From assembly GCF_013410345.1 (NCBI RefSeq), contig NZ_JACCFJ010000001.1, forward strand, positions 5,007,001-5,071,000: a stretch of 64,000 nucleotides of DNA. The letters are read 5' to 3'. Under the pieces are notes generated by a model. The model was not told the origin of the DNA. It made no database searches and was given only the letters and a program-made list of their open reading frames with translations. A program made the translations under genes and the position numbers. This document shows positions 48,291-56,302 of this stretch, in pieces. This DNA comes from Saccharopolyspora hordei (GTDB taxonomy: Bacteria > Actinomycetota > Actinomycetes > Mycobacteriales > Pseudonocardiaceae). Each line of letters opens with the position of its first letter. Within the stretch, counting starts at the first letter, position 1.

Positions 48291-48749
48291 CTGACTTCCC
48301 CCGTCCTGTAGTCAGTCCCTCGGGCGAACCACCACTGCTCAAGAGACGAAGCGCAACGAGTCCCCGTTGCGCGGAAACGCATCACGAGTTCGTTTCGGTC
48401 AGCGATCAGGCGGATCAACCAGCGTGGTCGGTGGCCAACCGGGCCACGCGGCCCGCACCCATCATCTGCGTCGGTGCCGTTGACCGCGAGCTGGGCAAGG
48501 ACGTGATCGCGCACTGATCCGGGATCGTTATCCACCCCGATCCCGAGTCGCCCGGACAGGTGATGTGGAGCCACCCTCGACCTCGACCCCCGAGGGCTCC
48601 CGCCCGAGTGCCGCGATCACGAAAACCGCCGCAGCGCACCGCTTCTCGAACTCGCGCGCCGTTGGTCACCCTGATCGCGGTACCGAAGTACCCACCACCG
48701 ATCTTAGCGAACGCCGGTGCGACGCGGAGCGCGGCACGTGTCGCCGTGA
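48291..48749. other. intergenic region with an inverted repeat
   Basis: About 460 bases. GCGCAACG (48351-48358) and CGTTGCGC (48365-48372) make an 8-bp inverted repeat upstream of the small membrane protein gene. The rest is locally less GC-rich in places (ACCGAAGTACCCACCACC, near 48690) and holds no supported gene. Confidence 0.45.
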
Positions 48750-48974
48750 TCACCTGCCGACGTCCGCACCGGAGGGTCCACTGTGCTCGGAGCTCGGCGA
48801 CGCCGGCTCCGCCAGGTGGTCGCGCAGGGGCCGCCTGAGCCCCTTCGGCGGGTGCCGGTCCGGCCAGAGCGCTCCGTCGAACGCCGCCCCGTCCAGCAAC
48901 ACGCACGTGCTGCGGACCGCGCTGTCGATCGAGCGCCCTGCGCCGAGGCCGCCCGCGCGGCGCAGGGCCTCCAC
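48750..48974 (-). CDS. possible short or truncated hypothetical protein
   Basis: 74 aa from a GTG at 48974; the frame stays open upstream (GHEELADPVRQAVEALRRAG) without a clear start, so this may be the C-terminal remnant of a longer gene. The sequence AGRSIDSAVRSTCVLLDGAA and LRRPLRDHLAEP reads like real helical protein rather than a shadow. No family, no ribosome binding site. Low confidence. Confidence 0.3.
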   Translation of the reverse strand: MEALRRAGGLGAGRSIDSAVRSTCVLLDGAAFDGALWPDRHPPKGLRRPLRDHLAEPASPSSEHSGPSGADVGR

Positions 48975-49222
48975 CGCCTGCCGGACCGGGTCGGCGAGCT
49001 CCTCGTGCCCGCGACGCAGCCCGGGGCGAGCCCGGCACTGGCCGTGCTGGGCGCCTGCTCCTCGCCGTGCGGCACCGGAGCCGCACCCGACGACCCGAGC
49101 GCACCTCCCGCTCGCCCGCGTTGCGAACGCTGCCGAGATCTTGTCAGGAGGGGGACCGCCGCTGACCTCCTGCTGTACGTTGGGGGTGATCTCGGGGCCT
49201 GCGCGGAGGAGGGGACGGCACC

Positions 49223-50074
49223 GTGACGGAATCGCCGCGACCGCTGGAACGGCTGGTCAACTCCGACGCCGGGAGCGACCACGTGCCCCTGGAGATCAAC
49301 ACCGACGAGGTCTCCATCGCCCGCATCTACGACTTCGCGCTCGGCGGCAAGGACAACTTCGCGGTGGACCGGGCCGCGGCCGAGGCGATGATGGCGGTGG
49401 TGCCGGAGACCATGCTGCTGGCCAAGGCGAACCGGCACTTCCTGCGGCAGGCCGTGCGCTACCTGGTGGGCGAAGCGGGCATCCGGCAGCTCCTCGACAT
49501 CGGGTCCGGCCTGCCCACCGCCGGCAACGTGCACGAGATCGCGCAGGAGATCGCCCCCGAGACGCGCGTCGTCTACGTGGACAACGACCCGATCGTGCTC
49601 GCCCACGGCCGCGCCCTGCTGGCGACCAACGACCGGACCGCCTTCCTGCACGCCGACCTGCGCGACCCGGACGCGATCTTCTCGCACCCGGACACCGTGC
49701 GGCTGATCGACCAGTCGCAGCCCTTCGCCGTGCTGCTGGGCGGCGTCCTGATGCACCTGGAGGACGAGGAGGACCCCTGGGCCGTGGCGGCCGGCATCCG
49801 CGACCGGCTGCCCTCGGGCGGATACCTGCTGGTGTCCAACACCTGCGACGACGGTGAGCCGCGCGCCCAGGCCCTGAACCAGGTGTTCGCCGAGAAGGGC
49901 ATGGGCAGCCGGTGCTTCCGCACCTGGGACGAGCAGGTCCGCTTCTTCGACGGCCTCGAGCTGGTCGAGCCCGGGCTGGTGCCGCACAACCAGTGGCGGG
50001 CGGGGCCGGACATGCCGGAGCCGGACAACCCGGTGCACTCCATGCACATCGGCGGCGTCGGCCGCAAGCCCTGA
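49223..50074 (+). CDS. DUF574-family SAM-dependent methyltransferase
   Basis: 283 aa. It matches the large actinobacterial DUF574/Methyltransf_19 family: IARIYDFALGGKDNFAVDR, ANRHFLRQAVRYLVGEAGIR, QLLDIGSGLPTAGNVHEIAQ (SAM motif I), VVYVDNDPIVLAHGRALLA and LLGGVLMHLED. The GTG at 49223 follows GAGGAGGGGACGGCACC. Family members abound in actinomycetes and their substrates are unknown. A short hairpin (50079-50094) follows. Confidence 0.92.
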   Translation: MTESPRPLERLVNSDAGSDHVPLEINTDEVSIARIYDFALGGKDNFAVDRAAAEAMMAVVPETMLLAKANRHFLRQAVRYLVGEAGIRQLLDIGSGLPTAGNVHEIAQEIAPETRVVYVDNDPIVLAHGRALLATNDRTAFLHADLRDPDAIFSHPDTVRLIDQSQPFAVLLGGVLMHLEDEEDPWAVAAGIRDRLPSGGYLLVSNTCDDGEPRAQALNQVFAEKGMGSRCFRTWDEQVRFFDGLELVEPGLVPHNQWRAGPDMPEPDNPVHSMHIGGVGRKP

Positions 50075-50175
50075 ACCGTCGCCCAAGCGGGCGATCTTCG
50101 CGAAACCGGCCCTGCTGTGTGATCCGCGTGACACGATGTGCTCAGTCGATCACAACCGCACAGCACAGGAGTCGG

Positions 50176-50811
50176 ATGGAGAGGAAGAGGAAGGTCGCGG
50201 CCGGGACGATCCTCGCTGCGGCAGCCGCGATCGTCGGGTTCCTGGCCGACGGACTGGACGTCCTGGACCGCTTCACCGGCGGCGCTGATCAGACGACCAG
50301 TCCCGCCGCACCGTCCCCCGAGCCCACGCCGTCCGAGGACCCCGCGCTGATCGCGCAGCCCTCGGCCTCCACCGCTCCTCCCGCGCGGCTCGAGTTCGGC
50401 GAACCGGAGCGAGTCCCGTGGAGCGTCAGCGACACGTCGTGCGGCCAGAGCCACGAGATCGACTGGGACGCCCCCGGCACCTCCCCCGCCGCGGACCCCG
50501 GCGAGACCGACTTCTCGTACGGCACGAGCGACTGCTCTCCCCCGTCGTTCCACGCGACGCACGGCGGCCTCGTCCCACCGGGGACCGCCCTGGACGCGCT
50601 GGCCTGCCGCAGCGCGGCGATGGCCGGGGCGCTGCCCATCTGGGTCGAGAACGGCGACGTCGAGGAGCTCGGCCTCGTCCCGGGAGCGGCGATCTGCATC
50701 GTGACCGACCGGGACCGCGTGGTGCGGGCGCAGATCGACGAGGTGATCGCGCTCGACACCATCGGCTCCCCGTCGTTCCGCGGCACGGCCACGGTCTGGG
50801 TCCCGAAGTGA
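50176..50811 (+). CDS. exported protein, paralogue of the next gene (membrane-anchored)
   Basis: 211 aa. An N-terminal anchor (KVAAGTILAAAAAIVGFLAD) is followed by a Pro/Ser-rich linker (PAAPSPEPTPSEDPALIAQP) and an external domain with VPWSVSDTSCGQSHEIDWDA, four Cys in total, and FRGTATVWVPK at the end. The same domain recurs in the downstream gene (VPW...SC...HEIDWD, FRGEATVWTP). The ATG at 50176 has AGGAG upstream, and its TGA overlaps the next ATG by one base (TGATG). Function unknown. Confidence 0.8.
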   Translation: MERKRKVAAGTILAAAAAIVGFLADGLDVLDRFTGGADQTTSPAAPSPEPTPSEDPALIAQPSASTAPPARLEFGEPERVPWSVSDTSCGQSHEIDWDAPGTSPAADPGETDFSYGTSDCSPPSFHATHGGLVPPGTALDALACRSAAMAGALPIWVENGDVEELGLVPGAAICIVTDRDRVVRAQIDEVIALDTIGSPSFRGTATVWVPK

Positions 50812-51359
50812 TGCTGCGACGTCGAGCGGCCGCAGCCTGCTTCCTCGTCGCCGCCGCAGTCGTCAGCGGGTGCTCCGGTCGCCCCGAGGACTCCACCCCG
50901 GTGCAGCTGCGCGCGCCGGCCGCCGCCTACCACCCGCCGGAGCTCGTGCCGTGGGGCGTCAACGCGATCAGCTGCGCAGCGCACGAGATCGACTGGGACA
51001 ACACCGGCAGGCACCCGCGTACCGCGCCGGGCCTGCCGGACCTCGCCTACCACGGGAACCGCTGCGCGTCTGGCTGGTTCAGCAGCTCCGAGGGGAGCGC
51101 CGTGGCGATCGTGGAACCCGGCGCGTTCCTCACCCCGACCGAGTGCCACCACGCGGCGACGCACCCCGAGACACCGGGCGTGCTGCACGAGGAGGTCGGT
51201 GCGGACCTCGTCGAGGTCCTCAAGCCGGGCACCGCGCTGTGCGTCGTCACCGACCTGGGCCGGGTCGTCCGCGCCCGCGTCGACGACGTCGACCCGCCTG
51301 ACCACGCGCCGACCTTCCGCGGCGAGGCCACCGTCTGGACGCCGAGACCCGTGGACTGA
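50811..51359 (+). CDS. lipoprotein, paralogue of the previous gene
   Basis: 182 aa. The signal peptide ends in a lipobox (AAAVVSGC, Cys21), so it should be lipid-anchored outside. The mature domain aligns with the previous protein: VPWGVNAISCAAHEIDWDNT, ALCVVTDLGRVVRARVDDVD, and FRGEATVWTPRP. Cysteine number and spacing are similar, suggesting disulfides. Translation is coupled (TGATG). A tandem duplication with two anchoring modes. No known family. Confidence 0.8.
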   Translation: MLRRRAAAACFLVAAAVVSGCSGRPEDSTPVQLRAPAAAYHPPELVPWGVNAISCAAHEIDWDNTGRHPRTAPGLPDLAYHGNRCASGWFSSSEGSAVAIVEPGAFLTPTECHHAATHPETPGVLHEEVGADLVEVLKPGTALCVVTDLGRVVRARVDDVDPPDHAPTFRGEATVWTPRPVD

Positions 51360-51445
51360 CCCCCTTGGCAGGGTGAGCCGGACCACGTAGCCTCCTCTCA
51401 CCCGAAAAACATGAAACTGGTTCGCGTTCATCGAGGGGGCCGGAC

Positions 51446-53446
51446 ATGCGTGTTGCCCGGAGGCAGGTGCTGGCGGCGGCGGCCGCGGCGCCGGTGGTCG
51501 CGTCGACGCTCGGCGGCACCAGCGCCGCGGCCGAGGCCCGGCACGCCGGGACGTTCCTGGTCGGTCGGGGGATCGCCGACGTCACCGGACCGGCCGCCGA
51601 GAACGGCATGATGGGCTACTCGATGCCCCAGCAGCAGACCGCGGGCATCCACCTGCGCACCCTCGCGCGCGCCTTCGTCGTGGCCGACGGCGAGAAGCGC
51701 GTCGTCTTCGTCACCGCCGAGCTGGGCGCGCTGTTCCAGTCGGTGCACCAGGGTGTGCTGCGCAAGCTCCGGGAGGTCTGCGGCGACCTCTACACCGAGC
51801 AGAACGTGCTGCTCAACGTCACGCACACGCACGCCGCGTGCGGCGGCGACTCGCACTACGCCGCCTACGACCTGTCGATCCTCGGGTTCCAGGAGCAGAC
51901 CTACAACGCCGTCGTCGACGGCATCACCGAGGCGATCACGCGGGCGCACGACGACCTCGCACCCGGCACCGTGCGCCTGGGGCGGGCGGTGCTGACCGAC
52001 GCCAGCGTCAACCGCTCGCGCAGCGCGTTCGACCGCAACCCGGAAGCCGACAAGGCGCACTTCCCGCTGGCCATCGACCCGGCGGTGACCGTGCTGCGCT
52101 TCGAGCGGGACGGCCGGGACATCGGCGCGATCACCTGGTTCGCCACCCACGGGACCTCGATGACCAACACGAACCGGCTGATCAGCTCGGACAACAAGGG
52201 CTACGCCGCGTTCGCCTGGGAGCAGCTCGACCCGGACTTCGTCGCCTGCTTCGCGCAGACCAACTCCGGCGACATGTCGCCGAACCTCGACCTCTCCCCC
52301 GGCTCGGGCCCCACCGACGACGAGTTCGAGAACACCCGGATCATCGGCGAGCGCCAGTTCCGCGCCGCCCAGCGCGCCTTCGACGCCGCCGACGAGCAGG
52401 TCACCGGCGCGGTGGACCACCGGATGTGCTACGTGGACATGTCGAAGGTCACTGTGGACGGACGCTTCACGCCGGACGGCCGGCAGCACACCACCTGCAC
52501 CGCGGCGATCGGCGTGTCGATGCTGGCCGGCAGCCGCGAGGACGGCCCGGGCCTGCCGCTCCCGGAAGGCGTCCGCAACCCGTTCCTGGACTGGCTCGGC
52601 GGCGCGGACGCACCGGTCCCCGCCTGGCTGGCCGACGCGCAGGCGCCCAAGGTGGTGGCGGTGCCCTTCGGGGCGATGGAGCCGCACCCGTGGTGCCCGG
52701 AGGTGCTGCCGCTGCAGCTGGTCCGCATCGGCCAGCTGTACCTGGCGGCCGGGCCCGCCGAGTTCACCATCGTGGCCGGGCTGCGGATCCGCCGCGCGGT
52801 CGCCGAGGAGCTGGGCGTGCCGCTGGAGAACGTGCTGGTGCAGGGCTACGCCAACGCCTACAGCCAGTACGTGACCACGCCGGAGGAGTACGACGCCCAG
52901 CAGTACGAGGGCGCCTCGACGCTGTTCGGCCGGTACACGCTGCCCGCCTACCAGCAGGAGTTCACCCGGCTGGCCGCCGCGATGCGGTCCGGCCGCGAGG
53001 TGCCGCCCGGGCCGACCCCGCGCGACCTGCGCGGCGAGCTGGTCAACTTCCAGCCGGGCGTCGTCTTCGACGCCGCGCCGCCGGGGCGCGACTTCGGCGA
53101 CGTGCTCACCGAACCGGCCCGTCGCTACCGCCGCGGGGAGCAGGCCGCGGCGGTGTTCGTGACCGGGCACCCGAAGAACGACCTGCGCCGCGGCGGCACC
53201 TTCGCCGAGGTGCAGCGCGAGGTGGACGGCCGGTGGCAGCGGGTGGCCGACGACCGGCACTGGTCGACGAAGTACCACTGGGCCCGCAGCGGCCTGGCGA
53301 CCTCCACCGCCACCATCACCTGGGACATCCCGCCGAACGCCCCCGCGGGCCGCTACCGCATCGTCCACCACGGTGACTGGAAGGACGGCCGGACCGGTGA
53401 GGTCAGCGCCTTCACCGGCACCAGCCGCACCTTCGTGGTCACCTGA
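51446..53446 (+). CDS. Tat-exported neutral/alkaline ceramidase
   Basis: 666 aa, full length for the neutral ceramidase family, which hydrolyses ceramide to sphingosine and fatty acid. A twin-arginine signal is present (VARRQVLAAAAAAPVVAS). The catalytic core has GRGIADVTGPAAENGMMGYS, zinc ligands in NVTHTHAACGGDS and FATHGTSMTN, and the active-site Ser in FAQTNSGDMSPNLDLS. The C-terminal Ig-like domain (about 520-666) is retained. The ATG is at 51446 with GAGGGGG upstream. Its stop is 3 bases from the convergent spo0M stop. Confidence 0.92.
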   Translation: MRVARRQVLAAAAAAPVVASTLGGTSAAAEARHAGTFLVGRGIADVTGPAAENGMMGYSMPQQQTAGIHLRTLARAFVVADGEKRVVFVTAELGALFQSVHQGVLRKLREVCGDLYTEQNVLLNVTHTHAACGGDSHYAAYDLSILGFQEQTYNAVVDGITEAITRAHDDLAPGTVRLGRAVLTDASVNRSRSAFDRNPEADKAHFPLAIDPAVTVLRFERDGRDIGAITWFATHGTSMTNTNRLISSDNKGYAAFAWEQLDPDFVACFAQTNSGDMSPNLDLSPGSGPTDDEFENTRIIGERQFRAAQRAFDAADEQVTGAVDHRMCYVDMSKVTVDGRFTPDGRQHTTCTAAIGVSMLAGSREDGPGLPLPEGVRNPFLDWLGGADAPVPAWLADAQAPKVVAVPFGAMEPHPWCPEVLPLQLVRIGQLYLAAGPAEFTIVAGLRIRRAVAEELGVPLENVLVQGYANAYSQYVTTPEEYDAQQYEGASTLFGRYTLPAYQQEFTRLAAAMRSGREVPPGPTPRDLRGELVNFQPGVVFDAAPPGRDFGDVLTEPARRYRRGEQAAAVFVTGHPKNDLRRGGTFAEVQREVDGRWQRVADDRHWSTKYHWARSGLATSTATITWDIPPNAPAGRYRIVHHGDWKDGRTGEVSAFTGTSRTFVVT

Positions 53447-53449
53447 GGT

Positions 53450-54274
53450 CTAGAGCCAGTGGGTGCCGGTGCGCTCGATCCGCCGGTGGATCTCCGCGGG
53501 CCAGTCGACCTGGCCCACCGTCGCGTAGTCGACGTGCAGGACGTTCGTCACGTCCCGGTCCCCGGTGAGCAAGCCTCGCCGGCGGTCGGCCTCCAGGACC
53601 ACGTCCATGCCGTCCGGACCGGCGAAGAAGGACACCTCGAGCTCCCGGATCCGCGGGTACCGCGGTGATCCGCTGAACTCGATCTCCTGGTGGAACCCCA
53701 GCTGCTGCCGGGTGCCGCGGAAGCGGCCGTACTCGACGTCGGCGTGGTGCAGCCGGAACCCGAGCTGCTCCACCGCGTTCAGCAGCACGTGCTGCGCGGG
53801 CAGCGCGCCGATCCCGATCGGGTCGGTGTCGGTCGCGTCGAACGCGCCCTTGATCTCCAGCTGGGTGCGCAGCGCGACGAGCATGCCCGGCAGCGGGCGG
53901 TCCTCGTAGTGCGTGATGGGCGTCTCCAGCGGCGCCTGGACCTGGAACGGCAGCTCGACGACCTGCCCGGGCTGCAGCACCACACCGCGCTGGACAGTCA
54001 CCCGCCCGAAGGCGCTCATCGTCTCCCGCGTCCGCCTCCGGCGGTCGTGGTGGTGGCCCCGGTAGCCGTCGCCGTCCGGGCCGTGGCCGGGGATCTCGTG
54101 CTTGACCCGCGCGACGAACTCGACGAAGACGTCGTCCAGGGGCTGCTGCACCTCCCCGCCGCGCAACCGCACGGTCCCGTGCACGGTCCCGCCGGGCTGC
54201 ACCCCGGGCGTGTGCAGCACGGTGTCCACCTCTGCGCCACCGGCACCGACGGCGGCCAGCAACTTCTTGAACAT
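53450..54274 (-). CDS. spo0M: Spo0M-family protein
   Basis: 274 aa. An arrestin-like two-lobed beta sandwich family: FKKLLAAVGAGGAEVDTVLH, PGGTVHGTVRLRGGE, VELPFQVQAPLETPITHYED, and GLRF-type GFRLHHADVEYGRFRGTRQQ. A His/Arg-rich insertion (GYRGHHHDRRRRTRE) is notable. In Bacillus Spo0M influences sporulation and cell shape; in actinomycetes its role is not settled. The ATG is at 54274. Convergent with ceramidase. Confidence 0.88.
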   Translation of the reverse strand: MFKKLLAAVGAGGAEVDTVLHTPGVQPGGTVHGTVRLRGGEVQQPLDDVFVEFVARVKHEIPGHGPDGDGYRGHHHDRRRRTRETMSAFGRVTVQRGVVLQPGQVVELPFQVQAPLETPITHYEDRPLPGMLVALRTQLEIKGAFDATDTDPIGIGALPAQHVLLNAVEQLGFRLHHADVEYGRFRGTRQQLGFHQEIEFSGSPRYPRIRELEVSFFAGPDGMDVVLEADRRRGLLTGDRDVTNVLHVDYATVGQVDWPAEIHRRIERTGTHWL

Positions 54275-54375
54275 GCCGCCCAGTCTTCCGCCCCGGTCCG
54301 CTCGGTGCGGCCGCATCGGCGGAATCCGCCCGATACGTCGCGATCGGTGCCGGGCGGCGACGGTCGGCCCCGCTG

Positions 54376-54691
54376 AACCGGCCGGTGAGGATGCCCATCC
54401 CCTGCGGCTCTCGACCACCGCCTCCGGCGTGGTGCCCGCAGCGCGGGCCGGGACGTGTGCGAACCGTCCAGAGTGGAGCGCGGACCGGGCCGGGAGAGAT
54501 CGCGCTGCCGCGGAACCCGTGCGGGGCCAGCTCGATCGCCATCGACCCGGTGAGGTTCGCCAGCGCCGCCTTGGCCGCGCTGTGGTGGCGATGGCCGGGT
54601 CCGCAGCCTTGGCGTCGGTGGAACGGATGTCCACGATCGCGCCGTCGCCGCGGGAGACCGGCGACGGGACCGCCGCCCGGGACGCGCGCAC
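54376..54691 (-). pseudogene. decayed short-chain dehydrogenase
   Basis: Fragments of an SDR are spread over frames. One frame has VSRGDGAIVDIRSTDAKAAD; after a shift another has AAKAALANLTGSMAIELAPH and SAISPGPVRAPLWT; then TPEAVVESRRG and, in a different frame, MGILTGRF. The first shift falls where a complete SDR has TAC AGC GCG GCC AAG (YSAAK): here the T of the catalytic Tyr codon is missing (near 54583). The N-terminal half (Rossmann motif) and the C-terminus are absent. At least three lesions, so it is not a functional gene. Confidence 0.72.
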
Positions 54692-54731
54692 CGAGACTCG
54701 CGGGCTGTCACCTCGAGAGCGGGGCTGACGT

Positions 54732-54767
54732 GCGGGAGCCCCAGGCCGTGTGGCCTGGGGCTCCCGC
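54732..54767 (-). terminator. terminator after tRNA-Asn
   Basis: GCGGGAGCCCCAGGCC (54732-54747) and GGCCTGGGGCTCCCGC (54752-54767), a 16-bp perfect stem with a GTGT loop, 7 bases after the tRNA end. Confidence 0.85.
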
Positions 54768-54773
54768 TGTGTG

Positions 54774-54846
<73 letters not shown>

Positions 54847-54956
54847 ATGTTCTCTTGTGCCGTCAGCTCTCTCGCTGACGGCACCTACTCTAGCGCATCC
54901 CCCGGGGGGCTCTCACAGGGGGTCCCCCCTTGTGATCGACGGAGCGTCTCCGCTGT

Positions 54957-55712
54957 TCAGACGCGGTGTGCGACGACGAAGAGGCGACGGAACGGGAACC
55001 AGGTCACACCGTCGGGGCGCTGTGGGTAGGCCTCGGCGAGGCGGGGTGCCAGCTCGGCGCGGAACTCCGCCCACTCCGCGTCGTCCAGCGCCGCGCGCAC
55101 CGGGCGCAGCGCGGTGCCCGTCACCCACTCCAGGACCGGGTCCGGACCGCGCAGGGCGTGGACGTAGGTGGTCTCCCAGGCGTCGACCGCGACACCGAGG
55201 TCGGCGAGGACGTCGGCGTAGCCGACCGGGTCGAGCACCGGGTCGGTGCGCAGGACGATCCCGTGGTCGCGCCAGCGCGGTTCGGCGAGCAGCCGCCGGA
55301 CCGCCACGTGCGACGGCGAGTCGAAGTTGCCGGGGACCTGGAAGGCGAACCAGGCGCCCGCCGGCAGCTCGGGCAGCCAGCGCCGCAGCAGGTCCACGTG
55401 CTCGGGCACCCACTGCAGCACCGCGTTGCACAGCACCACGTCGGTGTCCGGCAACGGTGTCCAGTCGCGGACGTCCTCCACGCGCGCGGGAACCCCGCGG
55501 GCCCGCGCCGCCTCGACCATCTCCGGGGACGAGTCGGTCGCCTCGACCTCGGCCTCTGGCCAGCGGTCGGTGAGCAGCGACGTGAGGTTGCCCGCACCGC
55601 AGCCGAGGTCGACCACCCGCCGCGCGCGCTCGGCGCCGACCCGGGCCAGCAGGTCGTGCGCCGGGCGGTCCCGGTAGTCGCTGAAGGCCAGGTACGCCTG
55701 CGGGTCCCACAT
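54957..55712 (-). CDS. tam: trans-aconitate 2-methyltransferase
   Basis: 251 aa, the family length. It methylates trans-aconitate with SAM, removing a toxic by-product of aconitase. It begins [20 protein letters not shown], the SAM motif is [19 protein letters not shown], and [41 protein letters not shown] and [20 protein letters not shown] are characteristic. The ATG at 55712 has GAGGAGG upstream. Confidence 0.93.
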   Translation of the reverse strand: MWDPQAYLAFSDYRDRPAHDLLARVGAERARRVVDLGCGAGNLTSLLTDRWPEAEVEATDSSPEMVEAARARGVPARVEDVRDWTPLPDTDVVLCNAVLQWVPEHVDLLRRWLPELPAGAWFAFQVPGNFDSPSHVAVRRLLAEPRWRDHGIVLRTDPVLDPVGYADVLADLGVAVDAWETTYVHALRGPDPVLEWVTGTALRPVRAALDDAEWAEFRAELAPRLAEAYPQRPDGVTWFPFRRLFVVAHRV

Positions 55713-55771
55713 GCCACGCCTCCTCACAGTACGCTCGTACTGTATTTCGGGCGGCGGGAGAAGTCGAGCTC

Positions 55772-56302
55772 TCAGCGTTCCTTCGCCTGGCGCAGCTGCT
55801 CGACGACGGTCGCGGCGAACTCCGCGACCGCCTGCTCGTCGGCGCCCCGGTCCGGCCGCACCTGGAGCACGATCCCGTCCCGGCCGGGCACCTTGCGCTG
55901 CACGAACCACGCTCCCCCACCGGGCAGGTCGCGGTGGTGCCGGGAGCGGATCGACCCGTTCACGCGCTCGTGCACGACGTCGGGCAGGCGCCGCGGCTCG
56001 GTCAGCGGCAGCCGGCGGCCCGGTCGGTCGCGCAGCAGCACCGCGCCGCCCGCCTCCCCGGACTCCTCCGCCTCGACCACCACGAGCACGCCGTCCCGCC
56101 AGGTGACCTTGCTCAGCAGGTGCCAACCGACGCGGCGCCCCTCGGGCAGCCACAGGCCGAGGTGCGTGGCGACCAGCGGTCCCTCCGAGGACCGCGCCAC
56201 CGCCAGGACGTTCTCCTCCGCGGCGAGCTCACCGGCGAAGTCGGCGGGCAGCTCGGCCGTCCCGCTCAACCGGGCCACCAACTGTCGCAGCCAGCCGATC
56301 AC
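55772..56302 (-). CDS. hypothetical protein translationally coupled to dnaG
   Basis: 176 aa. Mostly beta structure: [60 protein letters not shown], ending in an amphipathic helix ([18 protein letters not shown]). No signal peptide beyond a short amphipathic start ([13 protein letters not shown]). The GTG at 56302 overlaps the dnaG TGA (GTGA). A gene of this kind follows dnaG in many actinomycetes; its function is unknown. Confidence 0.8.
   Translation of the reverse strand: MIGWLRQLVARLSGTAELPADFAGELAAEENVLAVARSSEGPLVATHLGLWLPEGRRVGWHLLSKVTWRDGVLVVVEAEESGEAGGAVLLRDRPGRRLPLTEPRRLPDVVHERVNGSIRSRHHRDLPGGGAWFVQRKVPGRDGIVLQVRPDRGADEQAVAEFAATVVEQLRQAKER

Noticed and set aside
48565..49857. 430-codon plus-strand open frame
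   Set aside because: It runs through intergenic sequence into the DUF574 gene in the wrong frame; composition and lack of motifs mark it as a shadow.
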